From positions 1 to 64,000 of the forward strand of contig JAETPW010000010.1 of NCBI GenBank assembly GCA_021771025.1: a DNA stretch of 64,000 nucleotides, given 5' to 3'. Below, piece after piece: positions 8,179 through 18,231 of this stretch. The notes under the pieces were generated by a model that saw only the letters and a list, made by a program, of their open reading frames with translations, did not search any database and was not told the origin of the DNA. Position 1 is the first letter of the stretch, and every line of letters begins with the position of its first letter. The position numbers were made by a program, and so were the translations under genes. The stretch is from Clostridiaceae bacterium. Its GTDB lineage: Bacteria; Bacillota; Clostridia; TANB77; CAG-508.

Positions 8179-9243
8179 ATGAAACGAACCGAAACCAAAA
8201 AAGTCATGGTAGGAAACGTAGCCATAGGAGGGCAAAACAAAGTAGTTATCCAATCCATGTGCAATACCAAAACAAAAGACGTTAAAGAAACGGTTAAACA
8301 AATATTATCCTTAGAACAAGCAGGATGCGAAATTATTCGTGTAGCTTGCCTAGATAGTGAAGACGCAAAAGCCATTCAAGAAATCAAAAAACAAATTCAC
8401 ATTCCCATTGTAGCAGACATTCATTTTGACTATCGCATTGCACTAGAAGCCATACACGCGGGGGTAGACAAAGTAAGAATTAATCCGGGAAATATTGGTT
8501 CAGAAGAACACGTAAAAATGGTAGTAGATGCTTGCAAAGAAAAGAGAATCCCCATTCGTATAGGCGTTAATGCGGGATCATTAGAAAAAGACTTACTCGA
8601 AAAAGAAGGCAAACCAACCGCTAAGGCCATGGTAGAAAGCGCAAGAAGGCATATAGAAATATTAGAAAAATTAGACTTTCACGATATACTACTTTCCTTA
8701 AAGGCATCAGATCTAGATTTATGTATAGACGCTTATGAAGAAGCAGCAAAAACATTCCCATACCCTCTTCACTTAGGAATCACAGAAGCAGGTACAGAAT
8801 TTAGTGGAACAGTAAAATCAAGTATTGGGCTAGGCTGGTTATTAAGACAAGGCATTGGTGACACGATGAGAGTATCACTTTCCGATGACCCAATTAAAGA
8901 AATTAAAGTAGCAAAAGAGATTTTAAAGGACTGTGGTTTATACCATAAATCGCCTACCTTAGTAGCCTGTCCAACTTGTGGAAGAACACAAATTAACTTA
9001 ATCCCATTAGCCAAAGAAATGGAAGCATTTTTGCAAACCATTGAAGCAGAAATAACAGTAGCCGTTATGGGCTGTGCAGTAAATGGACCAGGAGAAGCAA
9101 GAGAAGCAGATATCGGAATAGCAGGAGGAATAGGAGAAGGTCTTCTCTTCAAAAAGGGAGAAATCATTCGTAAAGTAAAACAAGACGAAATGGTAGAAGT
9201 ACTCAAAGAAGAAATCATAAACATGATCAAAACAGAAAAATAA
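8179..9243 (+). CDS. ispG: 4-hydroxy-3-methylbut-2-enyl diphosphate synthase (354 aa)
   Basis: Iron-sulfur enzyme of the MEP isoprenoid pathway, converting MEcPP to HMBPP. The N-terminal TIM barrel starts [20 protein letters not shown]; the C-terminal domain carries the [4Fe-4S] cysteines in CPTCGR and [10 protein letters not shown]. The length equals the usual bacterial short form. The ribosome binding site GAGATGAGG precedes the ATG. The next enzyme of the pathway, IspH, follows 33 bases downstream, so the two form an operon. Confidence 0.95.
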   Translation: MKRTETKKVMVGNVAIGGQNKVVIQSMCNTKTKDVKETVKQILSLEQAGCEIIRVACLDSEDAKAIQEIKKQIHIPIVADIHFDYRIALEAIHAGVDKVRINPGNIGSEEHVKMVVDACKEKRIPIRIGVNAGSLEKDLLEKEGKPTAKAMVESARRHIEILEKLDFHDILLSLKASDLDLCIDAYEEAAKTFPYPLHLGITEAGTEFSGTVKSSIGLGWLLRQGIGDTMRVSLSDDPIKEIKVAKEILKDCGLYHKSPTLVACPTCGRTQINLIPLAKEMEAFLQTIEAEITVAVMGCAVNGPGEAREADIGIAGGIGEGLLFKKGEIIRKVKQDEMVEVLKEEIINMIKTEK

Positions 9244-9276
9244 AACATACAATACCATAAAGTGAGGAAGGGAATC

Positions 9277-10146
9277 ATGGAAATTATTGTAGGAAAAACG
9301 GCTGGTTTTTGCCAAGGAGTAAAAAGAGCAGTAGAAGGTGCCAAACAAGAACTAGCCAAATCCCAAGAAAAAGTTCACTGCTTAGGAGAAATTGTACACA
9401 ACAAACAAGTTATTCAACAATTAGAAGAAAAAGGTTTGACTATAATTAACAAATGGCAAGAAGCAAAGGGAAAAATTATCATCAGAGCACATGGAATTGC
9501 CAAAACAATTGAGCAAGAAATGAAACAAGCTAATCTAGAGATAAAAGACTTTACTTGCCCAAGAGTAATCGCTGTACATAAAACTGCTGAAAAATACAGT
9601 CAGCAAAACTATTATGTATTTCTATTAGGAGCCAAAAATCATCCAGAAAACCAAGGAACCATCAGTTATTGTGGGAATTCATACTCTATCATAGAAGATG
9701 AAACGCAAGTAGAAAAAGCAATAAATGAATTTCAAAACTCTAGGTATCATAAACTACTAATCATTTCTCAAACAACCTATCACTTAACTAAATTTGAAAA
9801 GATAAAAGAAATGATTATCCAAAAAATAGGAAACTATACAGAAGTAGTAGCGCAAAATACCATTTGTCAAGCAACTGAATTAAGGCAAAAAGAAACGGCA
9901 AAACTTGCCAAACAAGTAGATAGAATGATCATCATTGGAGGAAAAAATAGTTCTAATACGAAAAAATTATATGAAATTGCTAAAGGGCAAAATGTAGAAA
10001 CCATTTGGATCGAATCACCAGAAGAACTAGAAGAAGATGGAATAGCTTATGAAAAAATCGGAATTATGGCAGGTGCATCTACACCATATGAAAGTATTCA
10101 AAGTGTAGTGAAATCATTAAAAGAAAAAGAACTGATTCAAGTATAG
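9277..10146 (+). CDS. ispH: 4-hydroxy-3-methylbut-2-enyl diphosphate reductase (289 aa)
   Basis: Last MEP-pathway enzyme, making IPP and DMAPP from HMBPP. Three cluster cysteines are visible in GFCQGVKRAV, TCPRV and NTICQAT, with the HGI and HPE(N) substrate segments between them. ATG 9277 is preferred to GTG 9262 because GAGGAAGGG lies immediately ahead and the family normally starts with this MxIxxGKTAGFC sequence. It ends at a strong terminator. Confidence 0.95.
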   Translation: MEIIVGKTAGFCQGVKRAVEGAKQELAKSQEKVHCLGEIVHNKQVIQQLEEKGLTIINKWQEAKGKIIIRAHGIAKTIEQEMKQANLEIKDFTCPRVIAVHKTAEKYSQQNYYVFLLGAKNHPENQGTISYCGNSYSIIEDETQVEKAINEFQNSRYHKLLIISQTTYHLTKFEKIKEMIIQKIGNYTEVVAQNTICQATELRQKETAKLAKQVDRMIIIGGKNSSNTKKLYEIAKGQNVETIWIESPEELEEDGIAYEKIGIMAGASTPYESIQSVVKSLKEKELIQV

Positions 10147-10186
10147 AAAGAAAAAAGTTTTAGTTTTAGGCTAAAACTTTTTTTTG
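10147..10186 (+). terminator. Intrinsic terminator of ispGH
   Basis: AAAAAGTTTTAG pairs with CTAAAACTTTTT across a short loop and is followed by a T-run. Confidence 0.85.
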
Positions 10187-10463
10187 AGTATTTATATACA
10201 GATTAATGATAAAATTTTTTATTACTCTTATGATTTCACCAAAACATCACAATAAAATCCTAATCAATATCTTCTAGTTTTGTCGAAACTTGCGACGAAA
10301 AGAGGAAAAAAAACAGGAAAAAGAATTGACAAGCTAGAAAAACGGGTCTATACTGAAATTAAGAAAACGAATTATAATTCAATTTTTTTCTATCAAAACT
10401 TTTTAAAATCGAAACATTTCCAAAACAAAGGACAATTGAAAACAAAAAGAAAGCCAAGAAAGG

Positions 10464-11117
10464 ATGATGGCTATTTTAATGAACCCAAAATTAGTTAGTA
10501 AGCGAAATTACGTCTTACGAAAAATTTTTCATTCTCCAAACAGTTTAAGCATTATACAAGACTTGATTGAATCATTTTTAGCGATTCAAATACAAGAAAT
10601 TCAGGTAAATCCGTATCTATCCAAACAAGCAAAACATTTACCTTCAGAAGAAAATTTTGGTATAGTAGATGTACGTATTCAAACCAAAGACAAACAAGAA
10701 AAAAATATAGGAATACAAATTCTAGAAGGAAAATACATTACCACAAAGCTGCTAATGTACTATGCACAAATTCATTGTTACCAATTAGAACATCCTACCA
10801 ATCAAAAAATAGTAAAAACCATAACACTTAATTTTATGGACGAAAACTATGATAATGAATATCGTTATCATCAGAAACTTATATTAAGAAGAGAAAAAGA
10901 ACAAGAAATACCAGAAGAAGAAATGGAATTTCATGTTATCGAACTTCCTAAGTTTCAATCTATAGGATTAGAAAGAATGACACGAAAAGAAGAATGGATG
11001 ACTTATCTAAAAGGTGAAAATGAAGAAGAAATAAAACGTGTGAAAAAAACTAACGACAAAATCCGCCAATTAGATCAATTAGTTGATGAATATTGGCGAA
11101 AAGAAAAAATGAAATAA
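10464..11117 (+). CDS. Rpn-type PD-(D/E)XK nuclease-family protein (217 aa)
   Basis: The N-terminal part, VSKRNYVLRKIFHSPNSL, followed by FGIVDVRIQTKDKQEKNIGIQIL, matches the D...(E/Q)XK core of Rpn/PDDEXK nuclease transposase-like proteins, known to promote recA-independent recombination. The second catalytic position reads GIQI, with Q in the usual E place, so activity is uncertain. The tail after residue 160 is charged and helical. AGAAAGG precedes ATG 10464. A related, fuller gene lies at 17286-18197. Such genes are typically multi-copy. Confidence 0.7.
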   Translation: MMAILMNPKLVSKRNYVLRKIFHSPNSLSIIQDLIESFLAIQIQEIQVNPYLSKQAKHLPSEENFGIVDVRIQTKDKQEKNIGIQILEGKYITTKLLMYYAQIHCYQLEHPTNQKIVKTITLNFMDENYDNEYRYHQKLILRREKEQEIPEEEMEFHVIELPKFQSIGLERMTRKEEWMTYLKGENEEEIKRVKKTNDKIRQLDQLVDEYWRKEKMK

Positions 11118-11216
11118 AAGTGTGATGTAAAACAAGAAAGAACAAAAAATAGAAAGAAAGAAAACAAGAAAGAACAAAAAAATAAGAAAGAAACAAAACC
11201 AAGACAAAAATAAAAA

Positions 11217-11248
11217 ACTAAAGGGCGGTTAACCTGCCCTTTAGTTAA
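11217..11248. terminator. Bidirectional terminator
   Basis: AACTAAAGGGC and GCCCTTTAGTT form an 11-base-pair stem. It separates two convergent genes. Confidence 0.8.
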
Positions 11249-11318
11249 ATCATCAATGAAGACCTTATTTTATTCATTACCATTTTACTCTGGATTATTT
11301 ACACCCACAACTAAATGA

Positions 11319-13670
11319 TTAATGGGTATCTTTAGACCCCTTCTTTAACGTTACCTTAATAACTGTACCCTCTTCCACTTTAGAATCCTTTGCTGGTTCT
11401 TGAGAAACAACATTTCCAGTTCCTTCAATGGATACGTTTAAGTTTAATGCTTTAAGTGCATTAGTTGCTTGTGCAGAAGTCTTTCCGTTTAGATCAGGAA
11501 CAGTTACCGAAGTTCTCGTTGAAGATTCAGAATCATAAAGCAAAAGAATAGAATTTTTTGTTAAGGCAATACCTGGTTTTGGCATTTGATCAGTAACTAA
11601 AGTATCATTTTTATCTGCTTTTGTAGAAGATTTTACTAAAAATCCTGCGGATTTTAAGATTTTTTCTGCCTCAGCAAAAGTCTTATTTCGTACATCAGGA
11701 ACAGTAATCAAATTGTTAGAGGAAGATGTCGTTTGATTAGAAGGAACTCCTAAATAAGGCAAAATTTCAGTAAGCATTTGTGATACTACTGGACCTGCAA
11801 TTTGTCCACCTTGGTAGTTATTCGTAGAACGGTCAGGAGCATATAAACAAAGTAGAATAACCACTTGGGTATCTTCAACAGGAGAAATAGCCACATAAGA
11901 AGCTACATAACCTTCTTCTTTATTAGCCTCTGTCGGTTCAGAAGTACCCGTCTTTCCTCCAACGGTATAACCAGTAACAGCACCACGGTAGCCAGTACCA
12001 TCTTCAACAACCGATTTCATCATATCTTTAACCTGAGTTGCCGTTTCTTTAGAAATAACTTGTCTAACGGTAGTCGTATCATAAGAAGTAACAGCTCCAG
12101 TATCAGTGTTAGTAACTTGTTTTACCATACGAGGCTGAACTAAAATTCCATCATTAGCAACAGAAGAAATAGCCGTAATCATTTGCAAAGGAGTGATATT
12201 TAACCTTTGCCCAAAAGACATGGTAGCAAGTTCTACAGGTCCTACAGTTTCTTGTTTAGTAAATAAGGAATTAGCTTCTCCGGGAAGACCAATATTCGTT
12301 TGATCAAATAAACCAAAAGCATGGTAATATTGATATAAAGTAGATGTTCCAATACGTTTACCTAACTGCATTAAAGCTGGGTTACAAGAATTTTCTAATG
12401 CACCACGTAAATTCAATGAACCATGAGGTTCTGCACGCCAACATTTAATTTTTTGCCCTGAAACATCTTCATATCCTTTACAATAAAAATCACCAGCAAC
12501 ATCAGTTCCTGTAATATGCTCTTCTAAAGCAACGGAAGCAGTAATAACTTTAAAAACTGAACCAGGTTCATATAAATCAGAAACGCACTTATTTTTCCAC
12601 ATTGAATTTAAAGCATCACTTTTTTCCTGGGTAGACATTTTATCATAACTAACAGCCAAAGTTTCATTAGGAGTAAAAGGAGTATTCAAATTAAAATCAG
12701 GGTAATTAGCCATAGATAAAATATCACCTGTTTTTGGATTCATGACAATACAAGTACCGCCTCTTTCGCACTTATTATCAATACAAGCTTGTTTCAAATA
12801 TTTTTCTACAATAGTTTGAATATTAAGGTCAACAGTAAGCATAAGATCACTACCATCTTCTGCTGGAATATAAGATTCTTCTGCATTAGGAATTTCACGT
12901 TGACTACCATCTTTAGAACTAACGATTTTGCCAGGAGTTCCCGTTAAAACAGAATCCCATTTATATTCAATTCCCGTTAAACCTTGATTATCACTTCCGC
13001 AGAAACCTAAAACTTGTGACAAAACATTATCATAAGGATAGTAACGCTTAGAATCTTCGTCAATATTAATACCGGCAGTTATCTTATTTTCTTTCATCCA
13101 AGACCTTAACGTATCTACTTTATCTTTTTCTACTTTTTTGGCAATGGTTTGAACCTGAGAATTGCTATTTACTTTTTCTAAAGTTTCCTGATAATCTAAA
13201 CTAAAGATTTCTGCTAATTTTTGTGCCACCTTTTCTTTGAGCAATTTTGTTTTTTCGGCATCGTCTTTTTCGTCTTTAATTTTAGTAGGATTAATGGTAA
13301 TCGTATCAACCTGCGCACTAATCGCTAATGCTTTTCCAGTACTATCATAAATGTTACCTCGTTTTGGACTAATAATTTGATTAATCGCTTGTTGTTGATA
13401 CGCTTTTTCCTTTAAAAAGCTACCATCAACAAAATCCAAAAAGCCAATACGAATAACTAATAAAACAAAAATAACAATGACCACAATAAAAATACGTTTT
13501 AATTTTTTCATATGAATAAAATTTTGAGACGTAAATTCAGAGTTCATTGAGACAACAGAAGAATCAGAACGTTCAGAATTCTTCTTGCTTACTTTTTTGT
13601 TTGAAGTACGAGAATTACTAGAGTCCATTTTACGAGATTTATCTTTATCATTTTTATGATTTTTATTCAT
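11319..13670 (-). CDS. Class B penicillin-binding protein with two PASTA domains, FtsI/PbpB-like (783 aa)
   Basis: Septal peptidoglycan transpeptidase. A charged cytoplasmic tail (about 60 residues) precedes one membrane helix (IFIVVIVIFVLLVI). A dimerisation domain follows, then the transpeptidase with EPGSVFK (SxxK serine), NSCNP (SxN) and GGKTGTS (KTG). Two PASTA repeats, starting TVPDVRNKT and TVPDLNGKT, close the protein; B. subtilis PbpB also has two. The start is placed at ATG 13670, after GTGGTG, because GTG 13682 lacks a site. It lies outside the division cluster and is a paralogue of the one-PASTA protein at 24079-26079. Confidence 0.9.
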   Translation of the reverse strand: MNKNHKNDKDKSRKMDSSNSRTSNKKVSKKNSERSDSSVVSMNSEFTSQNFIHMKKLKRIFIVVIVIFVLLVIRIGFLDFVDGSFLKEKAYQQQAINQIISPKRGNIYDSTGKALAISAQVDTITINPTKIKDEKDDAEKTKLLKEKVAQKLAEIFSLDYQETLEKVNSNSQVQTIAKKVEKDKVDTLRSWMKENKITAGINIDEDSKRYYPYDNVLSQVLGFCGSDNQGLTGIEYKWDSVLTGTPGKIVSSKDGSQREIPNAEESYIPAEDGSDLMLTVDLNIQTIVEKYLKQACIDNKCERGGTCIVMNPKTGDILSMANYPDFNLNTPFTPNETLAVSYDKMSTQEKSDALNSMWKNKCVSDLYEPGSVFKVITASVALEEHITGTDVAGDFYCKGYEDVSGQKIKCWRAEPHGSLNLRGALENSCNPALMQLGKRIGTSTLYQYYHAFGLFDQTNIGLPGEANSLFTKQETVGPVELATMSFGQRLNITPLQMITAISSVANDGILVQPRMVKQVTNTDTGAVTSYDTTTVRQVISKETATQVKDMMKSVVEDGTGYRGAVTGYTVGGKTGTSEPTEANKEEGYVASYVAISPVEDTQVVILLCLYAPDRSTNNYQGGQIAGPVVSQMLTEILPYLGVPSNQTTSSSNNLITVPDVRNKTFAEAEKILKSAGFLVKSSTKADKNDTLVTDQMPKPGIALTKNSILLLYDSESSTRTSVTVPDLNGKTSAQATNALKALNLNVSIEGTGNVVSQEPAKDSKVEEGTVIKVTLKKGSKDTH

Positions 13671-13796
13671 TTGTTTCACCACTTTTTGTTAAAATTTTTC
13701 ATTTTATGCAGAATAGAAATTTGTGTTTTATTCATTTTACCTTAAATACAAAGAGAATTCAAGAAAAATAGTATATTTAAAGAAAAAAATGTTGCT

Positions 13797-14030
13797 GCTT
13801 AATGGTTTTGAGAAATGAGTCCGCTATGCCCCAAGTCATCTGTGTATTTTTTAGATAAATTTAGTCCTCCATAGCAGGGTCATTTTAAAACCCTTAAGTC
13901 CCTCTACACCGAAGCCAGTGATCGGGTTTTAAGCCTAACGCGGGTCTTCGGGAACTGTCAGACGTAAATTTATCTAAAAAATACACAGATGACTTGGGGC
14001 ATAGCTACTTTAGAGTAAAAACATTAATCA
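13797..14030. repeat. Long hairpin repeat, core family H, copy 1
   Basis: A conserved core of about 95 nt (TCCATAGCAGGGTCATTTT ... GGGTCTTCGGGAACTGTC) sits between perfect inverted arms of about 41 bases: GCTATGCCCCAAGTCATC at 13823 and its complement ending at 14005. The arms are copy-specific; the core is shared with copies at 14075, 36291, 49721, 55938 and 63444. There is no ORF. The identity is unknown; it looks like a structured RNA or a mobile palindrome. Confidence 0.8.
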
Positions 14031-14074
14031 GTAATAAAAAACAAATTAAAAAACAAACTAAAAAAGTAGAGTAG

Positions 14075-14243
14075 TTTAGAGTAAGTGGTGTCATTTTAGG
14101 GAAAAAATATACCGACAGTTCCCTAAGACCCGCGTTAGGCTTAAAACCCGATTACCAGCTTCTTTGTGAGGGACCTAAGGGTTTTAAAACGACCCTGCTA
14201 TGGAGCGTTATTTTTTCCCTAAAATGACACCACTTACTCTAAA
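14075..14243. repeat. Long hairpin repeat, core family H, copy 2 (opposite orientation)
   Basis: The same core is read on the minus strand (CGACCCTGCTATGGA at the right end). Its arms are TTTAGAGTAAGTGGTGTC and the complement ending at 14243, unrelated to the arms of copy 1. The right arm reaches into the region just upstream of comM and accounts for the false N-terminal extension of that frame. Confidence 0.8.
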
Positions 14244-14274
14244 CGGCTCTCCCAAAAAAGGAGGAAAAAAACCA

Positions 14275-15822
14275 ATGCTATCCACCACAACCACCATAAT
14301 TCTGACTGGTCTCCAAGGCCAAAAAGGAGAAATCCAAACCGACATGACAGGAGGAATTCCCGGAATCGAAATCATAGGTCTACCAGACGCCTCTGTCAAA
14401 GAAGCCAAAGAACGAATCAAATCATCCATCCGAAACTCCGGAATCGAATTTCCCAGTCGCAAATTCATCATCAACCTAGCCCCAGCAGACACCAAAAAAG
14501 AAGGAGCAAGCTACGACCTTCCTATGGCAATCGGAATCTTAGTCTCCATGGGAGAACTAAACTCACAGCAAATTACCAACAAAGTATTTATTGGAGAACT
14601 ATCCTTAGAAGGAAAAATACGAAAAGTAATCGGAATCTTACCAATCTGTATAGAAGCCAGAAAACTAGGAATCCAAACCATCATTGTCCCCAAAGAAAAT
14701 CAAAAAGAGGCCTCCATAGTACCCGGAATAGAAGTCATTGGGGTAGAAAACCTAAACGAATTAATCTACCTACTAAATCATCCAGAAGAAGCCAAAAGCC
14801 TAAGCACAAAATGGGAACAAATACAAAATCAAACCAAGCCAAGTGAATTAGACTTTTCAGAAATAAAAGGGCAAGAATACGTAAAGCGTGCATTAGAAAT
14901 AGCGGCAGCAGGAGGACATAACTGTTTATTACTAGGAAGCCCCGGGTCAGGAAAAACCATGTTAGCCAGAAGACTTCCCAGCATTTTGCCAGAATTAACC
15001 TTTGAAGAGGCATTAGAAATTACCAAAATACATAGTGTAGCCGGAAAATTATCACCAGAAGAAGCAATCATAACTAGTCGTCCATTCCGTAGCCCTCATC
15101 ATACCATTACTCCAGCATCTCTTCTAGGAGGAGGAAAAAATCCAAAACCCGGTGAAATTAGCTTAGCACACTTTGGGGTTCTCTTTTTAGATGAACTTCC
15201 CGAATTTTCAAAATCCACACTAGAGACATTAAGAACGCCAATAGAAGATGGGTTTATTACCATATCTCGAGTGTATTCGTCCTATACCTATCCTTGCCAA
15301 TGTATGTTAATTGCCAGCATGAATCCATGTCCTTGCGGATACTATGGAAGTTCAGAAGGAAAATGTCATTGCACAAAACTAGCCATTCAAAATTATTTAG
15401 GCAAAATCAGTGGACCATTATTAGACAGAATTGATCTACATATTGAGGTAAAACCAGTAACTTACGAAAAATTAGATAACAAAGAAAAACCAGAAAGTTC
15501 AGAGGAAATAAGAAAACGTGTAAATAAGGCAAGAGAGATCCAGCGAAAGCGTTATCAAAATTCTTCTATACACTGTAATGCAGAATTGTATCCAAAGGAA
15601 ATAGAAAAGTATTGTTACCTTGACAAAACAAGTAGAGAATTATTACGTCAAGCCTTTGAACGATTAGGGCTTAGTGCAAGAGCCTATAGTAGAATTTTAA
15701 AAGTGGCAAGAACCATAGCCGATTTAGCTGAAAAGGAAAACATTGAGATAGAACATATTGCAGAAGCCATTGGATACCGAAATTTAGATAAAAAATATGA
15801 GCTAGAACAGGGAGGAAAATAG
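14275..15822 (+). CDS. comM: YifB/ComM-type AAA+ Mg-chelatase-like protein (515 aa)
   Basis: ATPase of the ComM/YifB family; in naturally competent species ComM helps branch migration of incoming DNA. The N-terminal ChlI-like domain starts TTIILTGLQG and includes EIIGLPDASVKEAKERI; the AAA core has Walker A LLLGSPGSGKT (about residue 222), Walker B GVLFLDELPEF and the C-terminal Mg_chelatase domain. Four cysteines in NPCPCGYYG...CHC are usual. ATG 14275 is chosen because AGGAGG lies 10 bases upstream; the longer frame back to 14200 is repeat sequence. dprA starts two bases after the stop. Confidence 0.9.
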   Translation: MLSTTTTIILTGLQGQKGEIQTDMTGGIPGIEIIGLPDASVKEAKERIKSSIRNSGIEFPSRKFIINLAPADTKKEGASYDLPMAIGILVSMGELNSQQITNKVFIGELSLEGKIRKVIGILPICIEARKLGIQTIIVPKENQKEASIVPGIEVIGVENLNELIYLLNHPEEAKSLSTKWEQIQNQTKPSELDFSEIKGQEYVKRALEIAAAGGHNCLLLGSPGSGKTMLARRLPSILPELTFEEALEITKIHSVAGKLSPEEAIITSRPFRSPHHTITPASLLGGGKNPKPGEISLAHFGVLFLDELPEFSKSTLETLRTPIEDGFITISRVYSSYTYPCQCMLIASMNPCPCGYYGSSEGKCHCTKLAIQNYLGKISGPLLDRIDLHIEVKPVTYEKLDNKEKPESSEEIRKRVNKAREIQRKRYQNSSIHCNAELYPKEIEKYCYLDKTSRELLRQAFERLGLSARAYSRILKVARTIADLAEKENIEIEHIAEAIGYRNLDKKYELEQGGK

Positions 15823-15823
15823 T

Positions 15824-16699
15824 ATGCAAGTTCAAATGCTTACTTGGGAAAATTCAGAATTTCCGAAGCAATTAAAAAAGATTCCAAAGCCTCCCAAACA
15901 GATTTATGTTCTCGGAAATACAAAATTACTAAATACTCCTTGCCTAGCCATGATAGGATCAAGAAATGGCACTAATTATGGAGAAAAAATGGCAAAACAA
16001 TTTGCACAAGAATTGTGCCATTATGGAATAACCATAGTAAGCGGATTAGCACTAGGAATTGACTCCTATTCTCATGAAGGGGCATTAACAGGGGAAGGAA
16101 AAACCATAGCTGTTCTACCAAGTGGGATAAATCATATTTATCCTTCTCAGAATAAATTGTTAGCTAATAAAATAGTTAAGCAAAATGGACTAGTAATTAG
16201 CGAATATCCACCCAATGAGAAAGCTAAACAAAATTACTTTTTAGATAGAAATAGAATTGTATGTGGTCTAAGCTTAGGAACATTTGTGATAGAAGGAGCA
16301 AAAAGAAGCGGAACAAGTGTAACGGCAAAATTAACAAAAGAGCAAGGAAAACCCGTTTTTTGCCTTCCTTCTTCCTTAGAAAATGGAAAAGGGTATACCC
16401 CAAATCATTTAATTCAACAAGGAGCGCATCTTGTCATGAAGGTAGAAGACATTATCCAAGCATTTCCTGAATATGAGTTTAGGAAAAATAACAGAAAAAG
16501 AAAAAGAAAAGTTTCACAGCAGGAAGAAGATCCTTTTCTAAACTATTTTTCAGATGTACCAATTCATATTAATGAATTGGCAGAAAAGACAGGAAAAAGA
16601 GTAGAAAATTTAAGTTTTTCTTTAATGAAATTGCAATTAGAAGGGAAAATTCAAGAACTGCCGGGAAAGAATTTTGTTCGTACTGATGAATTTTTTTAG
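15824..16699 (+). CDS. dprA: DNA processing protein DprA (291 aa)
   Basis: Loads RecA on single-stranded DNA during transformation. The Rossmann core is clear: MIGSRNGTNYGEKMAKQFA, GITIVSGLALGIDSYSHEGAL, TIAVLPSGI and FLDRNRIVCGLS, followed by a C-terminal winged helix (residues about 235-291). The ribosome binding site GGAGG lies in the end of comM, so the two are coupled. The genes comM, dprA and yraN form a common DNA-uptake/processing neighbourhood. Confidence 0.93.
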   Translation: MQVQMLTWENSEFPKQLKKIPKPPKQIYVLGNTKLLNTPCLAMIGSRNGTNYGEKMAKQFAQELCHYGITIVSGLALGIDSYSHEGALTGEGKTIAVLPSGINHIYPSQNKLLANKIVKQNGLVISEYPPNEKAKQNYFLDRNRIVCGLSLGTFVIEGAKRSGTSVTAKLTKEQGKPVFCLPSSLENGKGYTPNHLIQQGAHLVMKVEDIIQAFPEYEFRKNNRKRKRKVSQQEEDPFLNYFSDVPIHINELAEKTGKRVENLSFSLMKLQLEGKIQELPGKNFVRTDEFF

Positions 16700-16742
16700 A
16701 ATGATAGTAAGAAAAATGATAAACCATTTCTAAAAATGAGTC

Positions 16743-16777
16743 AGTTTCCAAGTAAGTAGATTACTCACTTGGAAACT
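16743..16777. terminator. Terminator-like hairpin
   Basis: GTTTCCAAGT and ACTTGGAAAC form a ten-base-pair stem. No T-run follows on the plus strand, so it may only stabilise the dprA transcript end. Confidence 0.45.
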
Positions 16778-16819
16778 ACTTAGGATAAAGAAATTATTAG
16801 AAGAAAAGGAAGGAATAAA

Positions 16820-17173
16820 ATGGAAGGAAAACAAGATTTTGGCAAAAGAGGAGAAAAATTAGCAAAAGACTATTTAAAAAAACAAGGCTACAAAATTATT
16901 GCCCAAAACTTTCGCTGCTTACAAGGCGAAATTGATATTATTGCAGAAGAAAACGATGAATTAGTGTTTGTTGAAGTAAAAACTAGAAGCACATTATGGT
17001 ATGGAACCCCAGCAGAGGCAGTAGATAAACCAAAACAAAAACACATGATAAAAGCAGCAAAATACTATTTGTACCGCACCAATCAAGAAACGAGATATAC
17101 TCGTTTTGATGTGATAGAGATTGTAGGTAAGCAAGAAAAATTAAAGCTCAATCACATTAAACAAATTCTATAG
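16820..17173 (+). CDS. YraN/UPF0102 family nuclease-like protein (117 aa)
   Basis: A small PD-(D/E)XK-fold protein: KRGEKLAKDYLKKQGYKI, then GEIDIIAEENDELVFVEVKTR, which carries the ExxVEVK catalytic-type motif, then the AVDKPKQKHMIKAA segment. The length is exactly that of UPF0102 proteins, usually found beside dprA or rnhB. The ribosome binding site GGAAGG precedes the ATG. The substrate is unknown. Confidence 0.9.
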   Translation: MEGKQDFGKRGEKLAKDYLKKQGYKIIAQNFRCLQGEIDIIAEENDELVFVEVKTRSTLWYGTPAEAVDKPKQKHMIKAAKYYLYRTNQETRYTRFDVIEIVGKQEKLKLNHIKQIL

Positions 17174-17241
17174 TTACGGATTCAGAACTACTTTAGTGTA
17201 AACTATTAACCAACATTCCATAAAGAAAGGAAACAAAATCC

Positions 17242-17270
17242 TTGTCAAGAAGGAAAAAAATTGATATAAT
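17242..17270 (+). promoter_or_regulatory. Sigma-A-type promoter
   Basis: TTGTCA, 17-base spacer, TATAAT. Transcription would begin only about nine bases before ATG 17286, nearly leaderless, with AAGGAG at 17272-17277 around the predicted start site. Confidence 0.6.
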
Positions 17271-17285
17271 AAAGGAGAATTAATC

Positions 17286-18197
17286 ATGAAAAAAGAAGAA
17301 CAAGTAAAAGAAAATGGTAATCCATTACCAGAACGAAATAAAAGGCATCATTATGATTTAAAAAATGATATTATTTTCAAAGCATTTTTTACCAGAAAGG
17401 GAAATGAACAATACCTAATTGATTTTTTAGAATCGGTTTTGAAAATTGAAATCAAACATATTCAAACAAGAGAAGAAGTAAATTTAGAACAACTTTCACC
17501 AGAAGAAAAAGGAGGAAGATTAGACTTACAAGCAGAACTGAATGATGGAATTATCATTAACATAGAACTACAAATGGAAAATGAACACAATATGGAAGAA
17601 AGAACAACATATTATAGTTCAAAAGTGATCGCACGAGAAACAAAACGAGGAACCGAATACCAAGATATCAAACAGGTGATAATGATCAATATTCTAAACT
17701 ACGAAATGTTAGGATTTGAAGAATATATTTCCAAGACGGCAATTGTATTAGAAAATCACCGTGAGTATGAAGTATTAAAGGGAATAAGATGGTATTTTAT
17801 TGAATTACCAAAATTCAGAAAGATACATCCAGACATGAATGAAAAACTAAACCAATGGATTGCGTTTATCGATAATTATGATAGGGGGTTGGTAAAAATG
17901 GCAGAAGAAAAAAATCAGACACTTAAACAAGCAAGGTTAGAAATGAACTACTTAACAGGAGACGAAGAGATACGTAGATTAGCTGAATTACGTGAAAAAT
18001 GGGAAATGGATTATAAAAGTGCACAAAGAGCAGAAAGAGAATTTGGACTAAAAGAAGGAGAAAAAAAAGGAAGTAAAAAAGAAAAACAAGAAATTGCACG
18101 AAAAATGTTGATGAAAAAGCTACCACTTGATTTAATCGAAGAAATAACGCAATTAACCCAAGAAGAAATACAACAATTGATAAAAGACAAAAAATAA
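17286..18197 (+). CDS. Rpn-family recombination-promoting nuclease / putative transposase (303 aa)
   Basis: Begins NDIIFKAFFTRKGNEQYLIDFLESVL, continues GRLDLQAELNDGIIINIELQMENEHNME and YYSSKVIA: the D...ExQ core of the Rpn/PDDEXK_2 family. The C-terminal third is charged helix with a GLKEGEKKGSKKEKQEIA repeat-like region, as in other Rpn proteins, ending in a short helix-turn-helix-like LIEEITQLTQEEIQQL. It has its own promoter. Rpn proteins are mobile or defence-related; this one is complete. Confidence 0.85.
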   Translation: MKKEEQVKENGNPLPERNKRHHYDLKNDIIFKAFFTRKGNEQYLIDFLESVLKIEIKHIQTREEVNLEQLSPEEKGGRLDLQAELNDGIIINIELQMENEHNMEERTTYYSSKVIARETKRGTEYQDIKQVIMINILNYEMLGFEEYISKTAIVLENHREYEVLKGIRWYFIELPKFRKIHPDMNEKLNQWIAFIDNYDRGLVKMAEEKNQTLKQARLEMNYLTGDEEIRRLAELREKWEMDYKSAQRAEREFGLKEGEKKGSKKEKQEIARKMLMKKLPLDLIEEITQLTQEEIQQLIKDKK

Positions 18198-18231
18198 GAA
18201 AGGAAAGTTAATATTTTAATTAACAAAAAAG

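Noticed and set aside
10280..10498. ORF of 72 residues with an in-frame CGG
   Set aside because: It has no binding site, a low-complexity lysine-rich product, and overlaps the better supported nuclease gene start in another frame.
13823..14005. CRISPR array or tRNA in the hairpin regions
   Set aside because: The repeats are dispersed single palindromes without regular spacers, and no cloverleaf is present. I saw no CRISPR array and no tRNA gene anywhere in the window.
14200..14274. Longer N-terminus for ComM
   Set aside because: These codons are the arm of a hairpin repeat; the family start and AGGAGG point to 14275.
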